From Niveispirillum fermenti (GTDB lineage Bacteria > Pseudomonadota > Alphaproteobacteria > Azospirillales > Azospirillaceae), in assembly GCF_048066175.1 (NCBI RefSeq), contig NZ_JBLTXA010000023.1, forward strand, positions 13,950 through 77,949: a stretch of 64,000 nucleotides of DNA, written 5' to 3'. Positions 61,864 through 64,000 of the stretch are shown piece by piece (positions within the stretch are counted from its first letter, which is position 1; each line of letters begins with the position of its first letter). The notes under the pieces were generated by a model, which did no database searches, was not told the DNA's origin, and saw only the letters and a program-made list of their open reading frames with translations. Position numbers and translations under genes: made by a program.

Positions 61864-62381
61864 CGCGTCGACTCCGTTGAAAAGGCGGCCTTCACGGCGT
61901 AAAGGGCCAGCATCAGGCTGGCAATGGCGCTTAAGCCGGCGATGGAGATGCCGAACAGTGACCAGGGGATCTCGTCGCAGCGCACGACGGGCGCCGCCAG
62001 GATGGCAGCGCGGAGATCCTCCAGGCTGCCGCTGGCCAGCGGGGCCGTGCAGGCCGTGAACCCCTGCCACCATTTCTGCTCCACACCGGCATGGAAGACG
62101 GAGATACCGGCCCCGACCAGAAAGACCAGGCCGCCCGTCAGCAGGCTGATGCGCCGCCAGGCCCGATCCAGCCGCAGCAGGGCGGAAGGCAGAAGCGGTA
62201 CGATGGCTGCCATATAGGCATATCGCTGCCACCAGCACATCTCGCAGGGCGGAAGCCCGCCCCAATATTGGGACGCAAACGCCGTCCCCAGCGCTCCCAG
62301 CGATGCCAGGACCAGCAGGATGGATGGCAACCGCCGGCCGGTGGCCAGCCTGTGCAGGGGCGATGGGGTATCCGTCTTCAT
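61860..62381 (-). CDS. dsbB: disulfide bond formation protein DsbB
   Basis: A 173-residue inner-membrane quinone reductase that reoxidises DsbA. The first redox pair is Cys46/Cys49 (PPCEMCWWQRY); the second is Cys111 (TACTAP) and Cys135 (VRCDEIPW). Four transmembrane helices are visible. A much longer upstream frame is rejected because it crosses the tRNA-Leu region. It is coupled to coq7, and both touch the quinone pool. Confidence 0.9.
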   Translation of the reverse strand: MKTDTPSPLHRLATGRRLPSILLVLASLGALGTAFASQYWGGLPPCEMCWWQRYAYMAAIVPLLPSALLRLDRAWRRISLLTGGLVFLVGAGISVFHAGVEQKWWQGFTACTAPLASGSLEDLRAAILAAPVVRCDEIPWSLFGISIAGLSAIASLMLALYAVKAAFSTESTR

Positions 62382-62468
62382 CCCCCGACTATAGGCCCGG
62401 CCCGTGCGGCCGGAAAGGCCCACCATGCCGCAAGGGCACCATGGCAAGGGCACCGGGTCGCCGCCCGA

Positions 62469-62511
62469 CGGTGCAGCGGCCCGATGGTGCAGCGGCCCGA
62501 TGGTGCAGCGG
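62469..62511. repeat. 16-bp tandem repeat, about 2.6 copies
   Basis: The unit GGTGCAGCGGCCCGAT occurs head to tail in the gap upstream of dsbB. It has no coding sense and is probably a slippage product. Confidence 0.8.
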
Positions 62512-62606
62512 ATCGTGGCGCTCAGCTTTTCGCCGGCAGCCCGCAGGATTTCATTGACCGGCCTCCCGGCATCATTATAGTGCCGCCTCGCGTTCAAACG
62601 CACGGT

Positions 62607-62692
62607 GCCTCCGTGGCGGAATGGTAGACGCGGCAGACTCAAAATCTGTTGCCCGAAAGGGCGTGTTGGTTCGAGTCCGACCGGGGGCACCA
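62607..62692 (+). tRNA. tRNA-Leu (anticodon CAA)
   Basis: An 86-nt class II tRNA with a long variable arm. Acceptor GCCTCCG pairs with CGGGGGC (one G-U), the anticodon stem GCAGA/TCTGT encloses CTCAAAA (anticodon CAA), the variable arm is GCCCGAAAGGGC, and CCA is encoded. It reads UUG codons. Confidence 0.95.
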
Positions 62693-62881
62693 ATTTATCT
62701 TCAATACTGACATCTCAATATTCGTGTGGCGGACAGGTCCGGCAAAAGCCGTTGTTCCGGCATGGTCCGTCTTTCATAGGCCGAACCGGCGTCTTGGCGC
62801 CGGCTGTTGTCATGGGTAGCCTTCCGGACCCAAAGCCGCCCTTTGCGGCGCCATCCCGCTTACCCCGGAAGGAAATGCCCC

Positions 62882-63739
62882 ATGAAGAAAGACGCCACCA
62901 TCCTGAAGGCGCTGTTGCTGGCAGCCGTGATGGCCGCTCCCCTGACGCCGGCCGTTGCCGCCGACAACCAGGTCGCGCAGGCTGCCGGCCCGTCCCTGTC
63001 GGACCGGTTGGGGCCGATTCTGTCGGGGGCTCACCGGTCGGATGCGAACAAGGCCCGCGATGTCTGGCGCCGTCCGGTTGAAACGCTTGAATTTTTCGGC
63101 GTGGAGCCGGGAATGACCGTGGTGGAGATCTCACCCGGCGGCGGCTGGTATACAGAGGTGCTGGCTCCGCTGCTGAATGGGGAAGGCCGTTACATCGCCG
63201 CGGCGGCTGATCCGAATGGCGCGTCGGAGAACATGCTGGCTGGCATTCAGCGTTTCAAGGACAAGCTGGCCGCCAATCCCGATCTCTATGGCAAGGCGGA
63301 GCTGGCGGCTTTCGGCCCCCGCGCCCTGGATGTCGTGCCGGAAGGCAGTGCGGATCGGGTGCTGACCTTCCGCAATGTCCATAACTGGATGGCCGCCGGC
63401 TGGGCGGAAGATGCGTTCAAGGCCATGTTCAAGGCACTGAAGCCCGGCGGTGTTCTGGGGGTGGTGGAACATCGCGCTTCCAAGGACCAGCCGCAGGACC
63501 CCAAGGCCGCCTCCGGCTATGTCCGCGAGGATCATGTGATCAAGCTGGCCACTGACGCCGGCTTCAAGCTGGTGGCCCTGTCGGAGATCAATGCCAATCC
63601 CCGGGACACGAAGGACCATCCGCGTGGCGTCTGGACCCTGCCCCCGACCCTGGGCTTGAAGGACCAGGACCGCGACAAGTATCAGGCCATTGGCGAAAGC
63701 GATCGCATGACCCTGCGCTTCGTGAAGCCGGCCGACTGA
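62882..63739 (+). CDS. exported SAM-methyltransferase-fold protein
   Basis: A 285-residue protein with a normal signal peptide (KALLLAAVMAAPL, then AVAAD) followed by a class I methyltransferase-like domain. EFFGVEPGMTVVEISPGGGWYTEVLAP carries the SAM-loop pattern EISPGGG, and LTFRNVHNW and LKPGGVLGVVEH are typical later motifs. A periplasmic location is odd for a SAM enzyme, since SAM is cytoplasmic; such proteins are widespread in proteobacteria and their function is unknown. GGAAG precedes the ATG. Confidence 0.8.
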   Translation: MKKDATILKALLLAAVMAAPLTPAVAADNQVAQAAGPSLSDRLGPILSGAHRSDANKARDVWRRPVETLEFFGVEPGMTVVEISPGGGWYTEVLAPLLNGEGRYIAAAADPNGASENMLAGIQRFKDKLAANPDLYGKAELAAFGPRALDVVPEGSADRVLTFRNVHNWMAAGWAEDAFKAMFKALKPGGVLGVVEHRASKDQPQDPKAASGYVREDHVIKLATDAGFKLVALSEINANPRDTKDHPRGVWTLPPTLGLKDQDRDKYQAIGESDRMTLRFVKPAD

Positions 63740-64000
63740 TCGCCGCCGCCCAAAGAACGCGGGATGGATGTGGTCCGCGGATTTATCGTCACGGACGACA
63801 AGGCCAACGATTTCCTCGAAGCGACGAGATAGGTTCTCTTCCCCCTGTGAAGCCCCGGTCCCGTTGGACCGGGGCTTTTTGTTGCCCGGTGGCTGGGTGG
63901 CGAGCCCCATATGTTGTTTGTGCTGGCACCAGGGATGGTTGTTTTCAAGAAAGTGAGATTTGGGCGCAAAAAACCTGTTGCGCTGGGAGGATGTGTTGTC
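63740..64000. other. right-edge intergenic region
   Basis: These 261 bp hold no convincing gene, apart from one strong terminator at 63851-63882. A 22-codon frame (63764-63832) is too short to support. Confidence 0.5.
63851..63882 (+). terminator. Rho-independent terminator after the methyltransferase-like gene
   Basis: AGCCCCGGTCC, loop CGTT, GGACCGGGGCT followed by TTTTTGTT: a perfect 11-bp stem and T-run on the plus strand, about 110 bp after the stop. Confidence 0.9.

Noticed and set aside
63764..63832. A 22-codon frame before the right-edge terminator
   Set aside because: Too short, without a ribosome site; the terminator is adequately explained by the methyltransferase-like gene.

Overview
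The window is a stretch of GC-rich chromosome from an alphaproteobacterium, most likely Rhodospirillales (Azospirillum/Niveispirillum-like). I infer this from strong G/C codon bias, a class I lysyl-tRNA synthetase, and family markers such as the DUF4167 protein, the TIGR02300 FYDLN-acid protein and DUF1289. Gene orders also fit: tsaE-amgK-murU-addB, nadA-nadB-nadC, ptsP-rodZ-ispG. It is mostly core housekeeping DNA. I see no prophage, insertion sequence, CRISPR array or integrase.

Layout. Bases 1-10.2 kb are on the minus strand: the NAD operon nadABC, then tsaE, the cell-wall recycling pair amgK/murU and the helicase-nuclease subunit addB. These are followed by an MDR dehydrogenase and the start of a 6-pyruvoyl-tetrahydropterin-synthase-like gene. 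An unknown secreted protein (10.4-11.7 kb) diverges from a Suv3-like helicase, prmC and a DUF4167 protein. From 16 to 23 kb come a fatty acid hydroxylase, an unknown membrane protein, lysS (class I), a TAXI-type binding protein, deoA and panD. From 23 to 29.5 kb come a PAS histidine kinase, a renalase-like oxidoreductase, an iron-binding protein gene behind Fur-like boxes, a RibD-C reductase and a family 3 solute-binding protein. From 29.7 to 37 kb (minus) lie leuC, rpmG, an S41 protease, rnr and a molybdopterin enzyme. From 37 to 47.7 kb (mostly plus) lie an MscS channel, a LysE exporter, a large sensor diguanylate cyclase, a beta carbonic anhydrase, a LolA-like protein, a glutamine-amidotransferase-type hydrolase and a nitronate monooxygenase-like enzyme. 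From 47.8 to 56 kb (minus) lie ispG, rodZ, ptsP, a lipoprotein/M15-like/response regulator/FliN cluster and a trypsin-like protease. From 56 to 64 kb lie two identical tRNA-Ala genes, the FYDLN protein, an AroA-like protein that has lost its active site, an NSS transporter, yccF, dsbB-coq7, tRNA-Leu and an exported methyltransferase-fold protein.

The most unusual content is: (1) the AroA-family protein at 57.4 kb, with an intact frame but nearly every EPSP-synthase catalytic residue replaced; (2) several intergenic regions packed with perfect palindromes (29.5, 36.0, 43.3 and 47.7 kb), including a 37-bp perfect inverted repeat, three of them sharing a common core; (3) paired palindromic operators in front of nadA and tandem Fur-like boxes in front of the iron-binding protein gene; (4) a perfect 130-bp duplication carrying tRNA-Ala. 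All identifications are from reading the sequence; no database search was run.
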